From Antedon bifida (taxonomy: Eukaryota > Echinodermata > Crinoidea > Comatulida > Antedonidae): a stretch of DNA of 64,000 nt. The DNA lies in assembly GCA_963402885.1 (NCBI GenBank), contig OY727103.1, forward strand, positions 4,998,501-5,062,500, in the 5' to 3' direction. A program made the position numbers and the translations under genes. The notes under the pieces were generated by a model, which ran no database searches, had not been told where the DNA came from, and saw only the letters and a list, made by a program, of their open reading frames with translations. The stretch's first letter is position 1, and each line of letters begins with the position of its first letter. Shown here in pieces: positions 1 to 10,908 of this stretch.

Positions 1-455
1 AAACAATATTAATAATTAGTTATAATTAATAATAAAATCATTTAATGCTCTAAAAACACAGTAATAAACAAGACAAGGCATAATACAGTAATTTTGAAGA
101 TTATGATACAATACTGCAAAGTTCTCAAAATGTTTGTGCACAAAAGGCATAAACCTGCACATTATATTTAAAACGACAATTTACACAATATTCTCCAACG
201 TTACTGTCTTCCATGATTCATTGGTGACTCTTCTTATCGACGAAATAAGACAACATTGTTGAAACCAAGCACTGATTAACCCAAATTGTTATTACATGGT
301 TGTGATGAGTCTATTGTTTTCTCAGAGATTAGAAGGTTTTGACAACACTGAGGCTTGTATATTAAATAAATTGCTCAATTCCATAAAGAATATAGTAAAT
401 CAAAATCTGTACTATCCATGCAGTGTTTCCATTTTCTGTGCAGGTAATTTAACAG
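1..455. other. AT-rich sequence, no gene seen
   Basis: Unique-looking AT-rich DNA. If the TUSC2 gene continues to the left on the minus strand, this is part of its second intron or its 3' region. I looked on the minus strand for the expected last TUSC2 exon (a segment of the PRIHVDFP type) and did not find it. Confidence 0.4.
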
Positions 456-741
456 CCCTGGGAAAAGGAAACAACAACCCTGGGAATAAGAAACAACCAC
501 CCTGGGAATAGGAACCAGCAACCCTGGGAAAAGGAACCAGCAACCCTGGGAATAGGGACCAGCAACCCTGGGAATAGGAACCAGCAACCCTGGGAATAGG
601 AACCAGCAACCCTGGGAATAGGAACCAGCAACCCTGGGAATAGGAAACAACCACCCTGGGAATAGGAAACAACCACCCTGGGAATAGGAACCAGCAACCC
701 TGGGAATAGGAACCAGCAACCCTGGGAATAGAAAACAACTA
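456..741. repeat. 22-bp minisatellite, 13 copies
   Basis: Thirteen head-to-tail copies of a 22-bp unit whose core is CCCTGGGAATAGGAACCAGC. The first core starts at 456 and the last at 720, exactly 12 x 22 bases apart. Substitutions are few (AAAAGG for AATAGG, ACAACC for CCAGCA). Because 22 is not a multiple of three and the unit has no stop on the minus strand, all three minus frames stay open; those frames are a by-product of the repeat and not genes. Confidence 0.95.
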
Positions 742-1469
742 CCCAGCAACCCATGAGCCAAAATTGTTACTGGTATTGAAAAAAAATACTAATATAGACT
801 AACAAATAAGCAATAGAAAAGGGTGGGACTTTTTTTTTAATAGCATAATAGAACATGACATTAGATATAGGATGGGTTATCTTGGTATATCTTGACAGAT
901 CCTAACATTACTGGCTGGGTAGAAAAAGAGAGGAGCCTCATATTATCAACATGCCTGTCAAAGTCCTCCTGGTAATTGGGCAAGATAGGTAGGCACTTTT
1001 ATAAAACAGGGGCAGGGGTGGGAAATATTGGTATGGTCTGAAGAGCTTTTAATATTTACTGATAGGCGCAAGTGATACCACCTGGTAGGGATGTGTAGTA
1101 AATTTGGTAAGATGATACCTTCCTAGGGTGCGTAAAAAAGCAGTTATGTTTATCAGTTCTTGCTGCTAAGAGGTAAAGTAGTGGATTGACACTAAAGTGT
1201 AAACATTTGATTTTGGTGCGTCATTCTATTACAGTATGGGATGAAAAAAGTGAAAAAAATACAGCTGAACTGGTGTGTACAGTACATAAAAATGAGCTTT
1301 AAGTTCTTATGTACAGAGATATATACATATATAATATCAATTTATTTCTTTGATTCTATGGCATTTAGCCATTTTTAAATAAGTCCCTTCAGCAAAACTT
1401 TGACCATCAAAAGATAACTTTCATATCAGCCAATATCATGTGACCTCACACAGAACAAACGGCATATCC
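742..1469. other. Non-coding, nothing recognised
   Basis: AT-rich sequence with short T and A runs. I see no convincing exon, RNA gene or transposon end. Confidence 0.4.
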
Positions 1470-1740
1470 ACATGTAACCTCGGTGGATCCAATGCAATCT
1501 CTCCCTGTAGAGAAAAAGAGCAGTAAAGAATATCAGACTGAAATGTATTAAATTAAAAACACATATGTTGATGTGTAAGCTCACTGGATAAAATGTGTTA
1601 ATATGTAACCTCAGTGGATCCAATGTAATCTCCTGTTATGAAGAAATCATTAAGAATGTCAGATTGAAATGTACACAATAAAAAATAATGCAGTAGGTTG
1701 ACATGTAACCTCAGTGGATCCAATATAATCTCTCTCTATG
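1470..1740. repeat. Diverged tandem repeat, about 3 units
   Basis: The motif ACCTCAGTGGATCCAAT with a following TAATCTC recurs near 1478, 1609 and 1710, each time followed by a diverged stretch ending in a cattaa/gtaaag-type segment. The units are about 100-130 bp. It directly precedes another tandem array. Confidence 0.7.
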
Positions 1741-1799
1741 GAGTAGAGTGCATTAATAACTGACATTACAGTAATGCTCTAGACAGGTGAAACATAAAC

Positions 1800-2520
1800 A
1801 TAATTAAAACATAAACTTTGAAAATGAATGAGACAATGATGAAACAAGACCCCATGCGGGTAAAGATAAATTACAGCTAGACCACTGTGTATGCAGTGTC
1901 CTGATTTTCTATTGCTACTGTGAAGATTGAGAAACTCAAAATGAATGAGACAATGATGAAACAAGACCCCATGCCGGTAAAGATATTACAGCTAGACCAC
2001 TGTGTATGCAGTGTCCTGATTTTCTATTGCTACTGTGAAGATTGAGAAACTCAAAATGGATGAGACAATGATGAACCAAGACCCTATGTGGGTATAAAGA
2101 TACATTACAGTTAGACCACTGTGTATGCAGTGTACTGATTTTCTATTGCTACTGTGAACTCTATTGAGAAACTCATTTTTTATGAAAATGGCTGAGACAA
2201 TGATGAAACAAGACCCCATGCAGGTAAAGATAAATTACAGCTAGACCACTGTGTATGCAGTGTGCTGATTTTCTATTGCTAAAGTGAACTCTATTGAGAA
2301 ACTCATTTTTTATGAAAATTGCTGAGACAATGATGAAACAAGACCCCATGCAGGTAAAGATAAATTACAGCTAGACCTCTGTGTATGCAGTGTGCTGATT
2401 TCTATTGCTACTGTGAACTCTATTGAGAAACTCATTTTTTTTTAATTGATGAGACAATGATGAAACAAGACCCCATGTGTGTAAAGATAGAAGATTTTCT
2501 ACTGAGAAACTCATTTTAAT
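1800..2520. repeat. 117-133 bp tandem repeat, 6 units
   Basis: The core GAGACAATGATGAAACAAGA recurs near 1830, 1947, 2065, 2193, 2326 and 2453. Each unit also carries a CTAGACCACTGTGTATGCAG segment and a TTTTCTATTGCTACTGTGAA segment. Later units gain about 12-15 bp (a CTCTATTGAGAAACTC insertion). Short minus-strand reading frames through it are repeat shadows. Confidence 0.9.
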
Positions 2521-2741
2521 TTTAAATTAAACTATGCTGTATTGTAGGCGTCCAGGGATGTGGCTATTCATAGAAATATAAACAATTGATATTAGATTTC
2601 AGTTAATCAGTAGTTCACCATCCAACACACAGCGCTACATGCTTTCACATGGTGTGAATAGGGATGTCCAAAGAACAGGCTCTATAATAATACCGAAAAC
2701 AACAATTTAAAAAAAATTAAACTTTTTATCGCGTTACTTAC

Positions 2742-2862
2742 CAAAGGCTTTATGTTTGCTAGAATACGCTTCATACCAACTTTCCTTCTGCCGTTGTGTT
2801 TGTCGGAATCTTCCACGTAAAATTCATGAGCAACGTGCCCGTCTTCATCGTAACACATTGAA
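2742..2862 (-). CDS. TUSC2/FUS1 homologue, coding exon 2 (central conserved block)
   Basis: Second coding exon of a TUSC2 (tumour suppressor candidate 2, FUS1) homologue. TUSC2 is a small, myristoylated, mitochondria-associated protein linked to calcium handling. Read on the minus strand, the exon encodes SMCYDEDGHVAHEFYVE, a near match to the hallmark block of TUSC2 (S-M-x-Y-D-E-D-G-x-x-A-H-E-F-Y), followed by a basic segment ending K-R-I-L-A-N-I-K-P-L. It is bounded by a good acceptor (TTTGTCCTTAG, before 2862) and a consensus donor (GTAAGT, starting at 2741). One base plus 40 codons gives start phase 2 and end phase 0. That one base completes an AGT codon with the exon at 11837-12030, giving R-R-S-S-M-C-Y. 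The expected last exon, about 20 residues, is not found between 1 and 2741 and is probably beyond the left edge. Exon boundaries are inferred from signals and phase. Confidence 0.88.
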
Positions 2863-3025
2863 CTAAGGACAAAACAAAATATGGTAATGATATACCCAAA
2901 TATGATAATGATATACCCAAATATGGTAGTGGTATGAGATCATCATGTCCATATATGGGCATCACATTTTTTGTCATTTTAATTGTGTAGGCTTAACACA
3001 TTGAACTAAGGACAAGACAAAATAT
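2851..3025. repeat. Duplicated splice-acceptor segment flanking a MITE fragment
   Basis: The 32 bases at 2851-2882, which contain the TUSC2 exon 2 acceptor, recur at 2994-3025 with one mismatch. Between them (about 2883-2993) lies an internal piece of the GCTCTGTCTACAC foldback family, recognisable by AAATATGGTAGTGG and CATCATGTCCATATATGGGC but lacking both terminal repeats. The arrangement looks like an insertion or repair event that copied the intron-exon junction. Confidence 0.8.
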
Positions 3026-3113
3026 AAATAAATATTATTTATTTTATTCCTTTCAGTGAGATATAAAATATCCAAATATTAAATACACTGGGACAGTAAA
3101 TAGCAGCCTACAG

Positions 3114-3250
3114 TAAAGCTCTGTCTACACTATCAAACTAAGTTGACAAAAAAGTGTGATGTGCCCAAACATGGTAATGATATATCCAAATATGGTAGTG
3201 CTATGACATCATCATGTCCATGGGCACATCACATTTGTTTTGCCCATAAG
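3114..3250. mobile_element. MITE family A (GCTCTGTCTACAC foldback), right end missing
   Basis: Family A elements are about 130-175 bp foldbacks. The left end is TAAAGCTCTGTCTACACTAT, the right end is its reverse complement, and the interior reads ATGTGCCCAAATATGGTAGT ... CATCATGTCCATATATGGGC. Ends lie at TTAA or TTTA, as in TA- or TTAA-targeting DNA transposons. They encode nothing, so they are non-autonomous. This copy keeps the left terminus and interior but fades after GGGCACATCACATTTG, without the right terminal repeat. Confidence 0.85.
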
Positions 3251-4628
3251 CTAATTATTAGCGTCAAAACATATTCTCCCTAATTTCATGGGCAAGTGTC
3301 TCCTCATAAGAGTTATCCCCTGACTAATGTGTTCTAAATAAGGGGCTTTTGTATTGCATAATGGTTGGTGGTACTGTAGACTTACTATCATGCTACAACA
3401 TCATGTTTTTATTTACATAATATTCATATTTTTTTGTTGAATCATTTCATTTAATTTGCTAATAGCATCCTGCTTATCATATTATATTGTCCTTGATATT
3501 ATGTAGATCTCCACAGTACTTATTCCTCTAGGGTACTACAGTACTACAGCTATTAATATCACTAGATTTCTATCATAGCTGACATTTGCCAACTTTTGTA
3601 ATTTTGTTTCTCTCCTCCTTCTCCTTATTAATTTAAATAAAAACCTTTTGCTTTTCCCATTTTCCTTCATTTCAATTCGTAAAAATTTATTTCGATAAAA
3701 ATACAAAGTATTATCGTCACCCATTATAACACACCTGATTGTATTCATGCAATTTAATTGGTTAATTACGCATCATGTGTTATTTGGAATTCGCCCTATC
3801 TCATGGAAAAGTGATATCTAATGGTGATAATGAACAGCTCTAATGCATGTTCAGCTTTTTGTAAACATTTTAAAATTTTTTTCGAAAATCAACTTCTGAT
3901 GCGCGCCGTCTATATAAATAATCTACTCCATGTCTAAAGTTGGAGCACTGCCTTTTTTAATGGCCTACTGTAGCTTTTAGGCCTAGCATTCGTCAATGAT
4001 TTACCATGGATAAGTTGAATATGTCAATTAATGTTTTGTATTCGTTGAATGGAAAGAATATTTAATTAATTGATAACTGCTCTATTTTCAACTCGGCTTG
4101 AACATTGTTAAAAATAGAGCAGTCAATTTTTTCAACTCATGAAATATTTTCACTATCCAACTCATAAACATTCATTATTTGCATAATATCAAGGTGGTCA
4201 GTTAATTTTGTATATTTTAATTACAATTATAATTCTAGTGTTACCCTTTGAAAATATGCAATAAGAGAGACACAAAATCAAAACACATCGATACAAAATT
4301 GAATGAATAATGGAAAGAGTAGATAAGCGATAGATTTCTCGCTAATTCTGAATATGTTTAGCAGCTTGATTTATGGCATCAACTTTACAAGGTCTAATAA
4401 ATGTTCAATTTCGAAAAATAACTGCACAAAAATAATTGAAATTCACAACTGCTAAGAATTACTTTACAATTAATATGATAATTGTGAATATTGAACTATC
4501 ATTGCCCATAAAATGCTGTAGATCTATGTCAGGGTTAAAGATACATTAACAATAAACAGCAGTAGTGTTTGAGCCAACAGAATAATTTTCCTTAATATTA
4601 ATAACTAACATTTCATATTTTGCAAGGT
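3251..4628. other. Intron sequence of TUSC2, no gene seen
   Basis: AT-rich DNA inside the inferred first intron. Near 3292-3350 are fragments resembling another dispersed repeat (TGTCTCCTCATAAGAG, AATAAGGGGC). The 27 bases beginning near 4155 (ATCCAACTCATAAACATTCA...) recur exactly near 31664. Nothing looks protein-coding. Confidence 0.4.
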
Positions 4629-4968
4629 TTAAAGATATATTGTCTCCCTGAAAAAATAATTTTCTAAAATGTTTTTGTTGAATATGCCATTTTAATGTCA
4701 CATAATAGTTATTCACTTTGATCAAAAATTGGATAGGAAAAAAACTTATTTACCTGAAAAAAACGTTAAAAAAAAGCCAAATTGAATGGAAGTCAATATG
4801 TTTTTGGTTGAATTTAACAATTTATTTTGTCTCTTTATAAGTGAAAACATTACTTTTATTTTTTTTCTACGGAAGTGATAAACATTAAAACTGCAAAAAA
4901 TTGCCTATTCAAAATCTTTCGAAATCAATCTTTTCTTTTCATGTTTTTGGGGGACAATACATCTTTAA
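4629..4968. mobile_element. MITE family E (AAAGATGTATTGTCC ends), copy 1
   Basis: Family E is about 340-365 bp, bounded by TTAA and inverted ends of the type AAAGATGTATTGTCCCCC. The interior has TTTTAATGTCACATAATAGT, a palindrome ATTGGCTGGCAGCCAAT and TTTTCTACGGAAGTGAT. There is no reading frame, so it is non-autonomous. Five copies lie in this window. This one is diverged at its left end (AAAGATATATTGTCTCCC) and has lost the central palindrome. Confidence 0.85.
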
Positions 4969-5589
4969 AGTAAAGTAAAAGAGTATTAGTTTAAATAAAT
5001 TTGATCAGAAAAAATTACTGTTTATTATACTCGAACCTCAAGTGGTATTTGATTGCCTACAGTGGTTACATTAAGTAAGCAAATGTTAATATTTCTGAAA
5101 ATATAGAAAATATAGCCTGAACAATAAACAATCTCTAGTGTTTTGAATTTGAAAGAAATTACTCTAATTTTGAATATGTGTTGAAAGTTAAAGATTATTG
5201 TATTCTGTTTCCCTTTTTCATTCATCCTATTTTGCCGAAATTACAATCCAAAAACATAAACACAAATACATTCCAATAAGTTTTAGTGGGAAGATAATTA
5301 GAACTGTCTGCTCATAATGGTTATTAGAAACATGTTTTTATCAAGTATCGAAATATGAAAAAATTCCCAAATGTCACATAATTTACTGTAGTCCATTACT
5401 GAAAAACAAAAATGAAAACAATAACAGAAATTTAAGAAAACCAGAAACAAATAAAATTCTGACCTAAAAAAAAAAGAGAAAATAACAAATTCAAAAGTTT
5501 GATACTGTAAGTTAATAAATCAAGTGGATGGGAGAATAATGTAAAGTACACAACAAAAGTCATTTTAATGAACATCAGCTGTGAGTGTG
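4969..5589. other. Intron sequence of TUSC2, nothing recognised
   Basis: AT-rich DNA between a MITE and the retrotransposon remnant. No convincing exon or repeat unit was seen. Confidence 0.35.
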
Positions 5590-5830
5590 AAATCACACTG
5601 ATGAGATGGAAATGGCTCGGACATGTGCTAAGAAAACTAGCAAACGACAACAGTAGAATTGCGCTGACATGGCAAGAAAAAGAAAGACAGACCTAAGATG
5701 ACTTGGACTGGAGAGATGACCAATTGACCAGGAAACCGGGTGGAGGTGGAAACAAGAACAAGAAACCGAGAGAGTTGGATAGAAGATCCGTATGCGTTAC
5801 TGGGCACGAGAATGATGTTCAAGCTGACAT
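5590..5830 (+). pseudogene. Decayed C-terminal end of a non-LTR retrotransposon reverse-transcriptase protein
   Basis: In one plus frame (5599 onward) the sequence reads ITLMRWKWLGHVLR, then NDNSRIALTWQEKERQT and a stop. The pattern W-L-G-H-x-L-R followed by A-L-T-W and a basic G/K/R-rich run is characteristic of the C-terminal tail of LINE-type polyproteins in animals. A following frame gives ELDRRSVCVTGHENDVQ, which resembles the extreme C-terminus of such proteins (W-R-x-x-x-x-x-L-C-x-x-G-H-E-x-D). Stops and frameshifts show it is dead, and the reverse-transcriptase catalytic core is absent. It merges directly into the satellite that follows. The family assignment (RTE, L2/CR1 or similar) cannot be settled from the tail alone. 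Confidence 0.72.
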
Positions 5831-8820
5831 GACACTCTACATGGTACACATGCTTGCAGTACATTATGTAGGCTTACCAGTCACGAGTTATTAAACATTG
5901 TATCATCCATAACGGTAGAGTAACTATCAAGCAAGAAACTGGGAGAGATGGAGTGGAGAGAATGTTATCTTCAAATGCGTTACTGGGCACGAGAATGATG
6001 TTCAAGCTGACATGACAATCTACATGGTACACATGCTTGTAGTTTTACCTTTTATGTAGGCTTACGAGTCACGCGTATTAAACATTGTATCATCTATAAC
6101 GGTAGAGTAACTATCAAGCAAGAAACTGGGAGAGATGGAGTGGAGAGAATGTTATCTTCAAATGCGTTACTGGGCACGAGAATGATGTTCAAGCTGACAT
6201 GACAATCTACATGGTACACATGCTTGTAGTTTTACCTTTTATGTAGGCTTACGAGTCACGCGTATTAAACATTGTATCATCTATAACGGTAGAGTAACTA
6301 TCAAGCAAGAAACTGGGAGAGATGGAGTGGAGGGAATGTTATCCTTTATGCGTTACTGGGCACGAGAATGATGTTCAAGCTGACATGACAATCTACATGG
6401 TACACATGCTTGTAGTTTTACCTTTTATGTAGGCTTACGAGTCACGCGTATTAAACATTGTCTCATCTATAACGGTAGAGTAACTATCAAGCAAGAAACT
6501 GGGAGAGATGGAGTGGAGGGAATGTTATCCTTTATGCGTTACTGGGCACGAGAATGATGTTCAAGCTGACATGACAATCTACATGGTACACATGCTTGTA
6601 GTTTTACCTTTTATGTAGGCTTACGAGTCACGCGTATTAAACATTGTATCATCTATAACGAAAGAGTAACTATCAAGCAAGAAACTGGGAGAGATGGAGT
6701 GGAGGGAATGTTATCCTTTATGCGTTACTGGGCACGAGAATGATGTTCAAGCTGACATGACAATCTACATGGTACACATGCTTGTAGTTTTACCTTTTAT
6801 GTAGGCTTACGAGTCACGCGTATTAAACATTGTATCATCTATAACGGTAGAGTAACTATCAAGCAAGAAACTGGGAGAGATGGAGTGGAGGGAATGTTAT
6901 CCTTTATGCGTTACTGGGCACGAGAATGATGTTCAAGCTGACATGACAATCTACATGGTACACATGCTTGTAGTTTTACCTTTTATGTAGGCTTACGAGT
7001 CACGCGTATTAAACATTGTATCATCTATAACGAAAGAGTAACTATCAAGCAAGAAACTGGGAGAGATGGAGTGGAGGGAATGTTATCCTTTATGCGTTAC
7101 TGGGCACGAGAATGATGTTCAAGCTGACATGACAATCTACATGGTACACATGCTTGTAGTTTTACCTTTTATGTAGGCTTACGAGTCACGCGTATTAAAC
7201 ATTGTATCATCTATAACGGTAGAGTAACTATCAAGCAAGAAACTGGGAGAGATGGAGTGGAGGGAATGTTATCCTTTATGCGTTACTGGGCACAAGAATG
7301 ATGTTCAAGCTGACATGACAATCTACATGGTACACATGCTTGTAGTTTTACCTTTTATGTAGGCTTACGAGTCACGCGTATTAAACATTGTATCATCTAT
7401 AACGGTAGAGTAACTATCAAGCAAGAAACTGGGAGAGATGGAGTGGAGGGAATGTTATCCTTTATGCGTTACTGGGCACGAGAATGATGTTCAAGCTGAC
7501 ATGACAATCTACATGGTACACATGCTTGTAGTTTTACCTTTTATGTAGGCTTACGAGTCACGCGTATTAAACATTGTATCATCTATAACGAAAGAGTAAC
7601 TATCAAGCAAGAAACTGGGAGAGATGGAGTGGAGGGAATGTTATCCTTTATGCGTTACTGGGCACGAGAATGATGTTCAAGCTGACATGACAATCTACAT
7701 GGTACACATGCTTGTAGTTTTACCTTTTATGTAGGCTTACGAGTCACGCGTATTAAACATTGTATCATCTATAACGGTAGAGTAACTATCAAGCAAGAAA
7801 CTGGGAGAGATGGAGTGGAGGGAATGTTATCCTTTATGCGTTACTGGGCACGAGAATGATGTTCAAGCTGACATGACAATCTACATGGTACACATGCTTG
7901 TAGTTTTACCTTTTATGTAGGCTTACGAGTCACGCGTATTAAACATTGTATCATCTATAACGAAAGAGTAACTATCAAGCAAGAAACTGGGAGAGATGGA
8001 GTGGAGGGAATGTTATCCTTTATGCGTTACTGGGCACGAGAATGATGTTCAAGCTGACATGACAATCTACATGGTACACATGCTTGTAGTTTTACCTTTT
8101 ATGTAGGCTTACGAGTCACGCGTATTAAACATTGTATCATCTATAACGAAAGAGTAACTATCAAGCAAGAAACTGGGAGAGATGGAGTGGAGGGAATGTT
8201 ATCCTTTATGCGTTACTGGGCACGAGAATGATGTTCAAGCTGACATGACAATCTACATGGTACACATGCTTGTAGTTTTACCTTTTATGTAGGCTTACGA
8301 GTCACGCGTATTAAACATTGTATCATCTATAACGAAAGAGTAACTATCAAGCAAGAAACTGGGAGAGATGGAGTGGAGGGAATGTTATCCTTTATGCGTT
8401 ACTGGGCACGAGAATGATGTTCAAGCTGACATGACAATCTACATGGTACACATGCTTGTAGTTTTACCTTTTATGTAGGCTTACGAGTCACGCGTATTAA
8501 ACATTGTATCATCTGTAACGGTAGAGTAACTATCAAGCAAGAAACTGGGAGAGATGGAGTGGAGGGAATGTTATCCTTTATGCGTTACTGGGCACGAGAA
8601 TGATGTTCAAGCTGACATGACAATCTACATGGTACACATGCTTGTAGTTTTACCTTATGTAGGCTTACCAGTCACGCGTATTAAACATTGTATCATCTGT
8701 AACGGTAGAGTAACTATCAAGCAAGAAACTGGGAGAGATGGAGTGGAGGGAATGTTATCTTCAAATGCGTTACTGGGCACGAGAATGATGTTCAAGCTGA
8801 CATGACAATATACACTTGCT
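5790..8820. repeat. 186-bp satellite, 17 copies, inside TUSC2 intron 1
   Basis: Head-to-tail array. The anchor GCGTTACTGGGCACGAGAAT occurs near 5794, 5977, 6164, 6350, 6536 and then every 186 bases to about 8582, with a last copy near 8767. Inner copies are almost identical; outer copies differ (GAGAATGTTATCTTCAAATG instead of GGGAATGTTATCCTTTATG), as expected where unequal exchange homogenises the centre. A two-base variant (AACGGTAGAG or AACGAAAGAG) alternates in part of the array. One frame reads WRECYPLCVTGHENDVQ, linking the monomer to the C-terminus and tail of the adjacent retrotransposon remnant. No long frame is preserved. Confidence 0.97.
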
Positions 8821-9038
8821 TGTACACATAGCCTACTAAACATTGTATCATACACATAACGGTAGAGTGACTATCTAAAGTTGATTAGGTACACACATAT
8901 ACACGAGTGGATTACTCCTTGACATGACTCTGAACTAATATTTGATGTCGCTACAAACATCAATAAACATTTGTTCCATCTCACTGAAAGCATTGTGGAG
9001 TTTATTAACCAACTGAATGAAAAAGAAATTAAAGCAGA
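8821..9038. other. Satellite exit flank
   Basis: Fragments of the satellite (CATTGTATCAT, ATAACGGTAGAGTGACTATC) persist to about 8875, after which the sequence is unique. No gene seen. Confidence 0.5.
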
Positions 9039-9320
9039 GGAGAGTTTCCGGTTTAAGGAGAGTTTCCGTTTTTGAGAGTTTCCGGTTTTGGGAGAGTTTC
9101 CAGTTTTTGGAGATTTTCCGGTTCTGGGAGACTTTCTGCTTTTAGGAGACTTTCCGCTTTTGGGAGCGTTTTTTTTTCCGGTTTTGGGAGCGTTTTTTCA
9201 GGTTTTGGGAGACTTTCCAGTTTTGGGAGAGTTTCTGGTTTTGGGAGTTTTATTTCCGGTTTTGTGAGAGTTTTTTTCCGGTTTTGGGAGTTTCCAGTTT
9301 TGGGAGAGTTTCAGGTTTTC
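9039..9320. repeat. 18-22 bp minisatellite (TTTCCGGTTTTGGGAGAG)
   Basis: About 14 imperfect copies of TTTCCGGTTTTGGGAGAG with variable spacing and T-run insertions (TTTTTTTTCC near 9170). Plus- and minus-strand open frames across it (about 9072-9368 and 9198-9431) are low-complexity consequences of the repeat. Confidence 0.92.
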
Positions 9321-10734
9321 AGAGGTACAGTAAGCTACTGTACCAGTTTTATTTTTGCAAGGAGTTAAGTTATCATCCACTGGTGACACAACAAATGTAC
9401 ATACATTGTTAACAGATGTAACCTTTCGCATTCGTGTAATACAATCACTGCAACACTTATTTGATTATAAAAAATCAATGTCTTGCTTGTTGGTGGTATA
9501 GAGCCACGTTTGTTCCGGTTCACTGGTTATTAAGACGAAGATAGATCTGTTAATGGAGCAGCAGACAATGTGCGTGCAATCTACAGTATAGTAATATTAA
9601 TAACAATGCCGTTCATGTTACTTTCATATAGGGAATGCATATATTGGAGGCGTGTACAACTCTGTTATCTCTCCACAGGGAAATATAATAGTTATTAGTG
9701 TGTATGATATAACCCTATTGGTTAATTACAACTTTTAAAAACAAGGTAGGTTTAGTAGCACTAGTAGATTCATTTTTTTTTATTTATTCGACTTGAAGCA
9801 TAATACTAATATCAATACAATGAGGACAAATGCTGGGCAGGGTTACATGTGTAGCTTTAGCAAAATAAATTTTGCTGTAATTAAAATGAGCCAGTTACCC
9901 CTCATACTTACAATACAATACAATAATAACATACTCTATTTAATAAAGATCTATAATTAAATAAAAATTGCTGCACATACAGCACTACACAGTATTAATA
10001 AATATAATGTGTTAACTTTTAAGAAGATAATTTTTGTTCTAAATGTCACTAAACCTAATAACGTTTAAATAATACAATCCCTCCAGATTAAAATTTTGAC
10101 ATTAACGTTGTATTTGTATTTTCATTACTACTAGAACCTACTGTATTTATCCATTTTTTTTTATTAACAGACAGTAGTAGGGGATGTACTGTATAGTAGG
10201 GCTACGTTCAATGTTTTCTCACAATCACATCAGCCCAGATGGTTATCTAACTGTAGGCCATTGACATTTGATGCTTGACCGTAACCCAGAATATCAATTA
10301 AAAATACTGTTCTGATCTGTCGCCATAAAACCTACCAACAAAATTAAAAGTGCACTAATAATACTGATAATTAGAACTGATTATTATAATAATTTCCCCT
10401 TTTCTATGAAAGTCTGATATCATACAGTATCACATCTGAAGGAGAACTGATGATAATTTGTACAGAGGGCACACAGGATGCTCCTTGTCAAAATGTGACA
10501 TAAGTTTATTTTTAAAATAAACATCCAAAAAGCATCTTTATAGTACAGTATCTACTGGGGGTATTAGCTACCATGAAATTTAAGTTTGGGACTTTGTTTA
10601 ATTGACTCACAAAAGTAAAGGCAAAACTTTTGCTCCTTAGGTGATATCCCATCTTTGGGAATCACTTACTAAGACATGAAACAATTCCTGTGGAATTTGT
10701 TGTCAAGCGCCATCCAAATCTTAATGGCAATGCC
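9321..10734. other. Intron sequence of TUSC2, no gene seen
   Basis: AT-rich DNA within the inferred first intron. No exon with paired splice signals and sustained coding character, and no further tandem repeat, was recognised. Confidence 0.4.
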
Positions 10735-10908
10735 TAAAGCTCTGTCTACACTATCAAACTAGTTTTGAAAGAAAAAGTGTGATGTGCCCAAATATGGTAG
10801 TGGTATTCCCAAATATGGTAGTGATATGACATCATCATGTCCATATAGGGGCACATCAAATTTGTTTTGACACATAAATAAAGAGTGATAGTATTTAGAC
10901 AGAGGTTA
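10735..10908. mobile_element. MITE family A copy, nearly full length
   Basis: Left end TAAAGCTCTGTCTACACTAT. Interior has two AAATATGGTAGTG segments and ATGACATCATCATGTCCATA. Right end is diverged (ATAGTATTTAGACAGAGGTTAA). Lies in TUSC2 intron 1, about 0.9 kb from exon 1. Confidence 0.9.

Noticed and set aside
375..761. Three overlapping minus-strand open frames with repeated F-P-G / P-I-P-R-V peptides
   Set aside because: They are the three frames of a 22-bp minisatellite lacking stops; no splice or start support.
5703..5894. Short frames within and at the edges of the satellite (also 8554-8805)
   Set aside because: They combine a dead LINE tail with satellite sequence; the inner copies have stops in the same frame.
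5790..8820. Regular repeats considered as a CRISPR-like array
   Set aside because: There are no unique spacers; whole 186-bp monomers are repeated and the genome is eukaryotic.
9072..9431. Open frames on both strands over the TTTCCGGTTTTGGGAGAG repeat
   Set aside because: Low-complexity periodic translation, no recognised domain.
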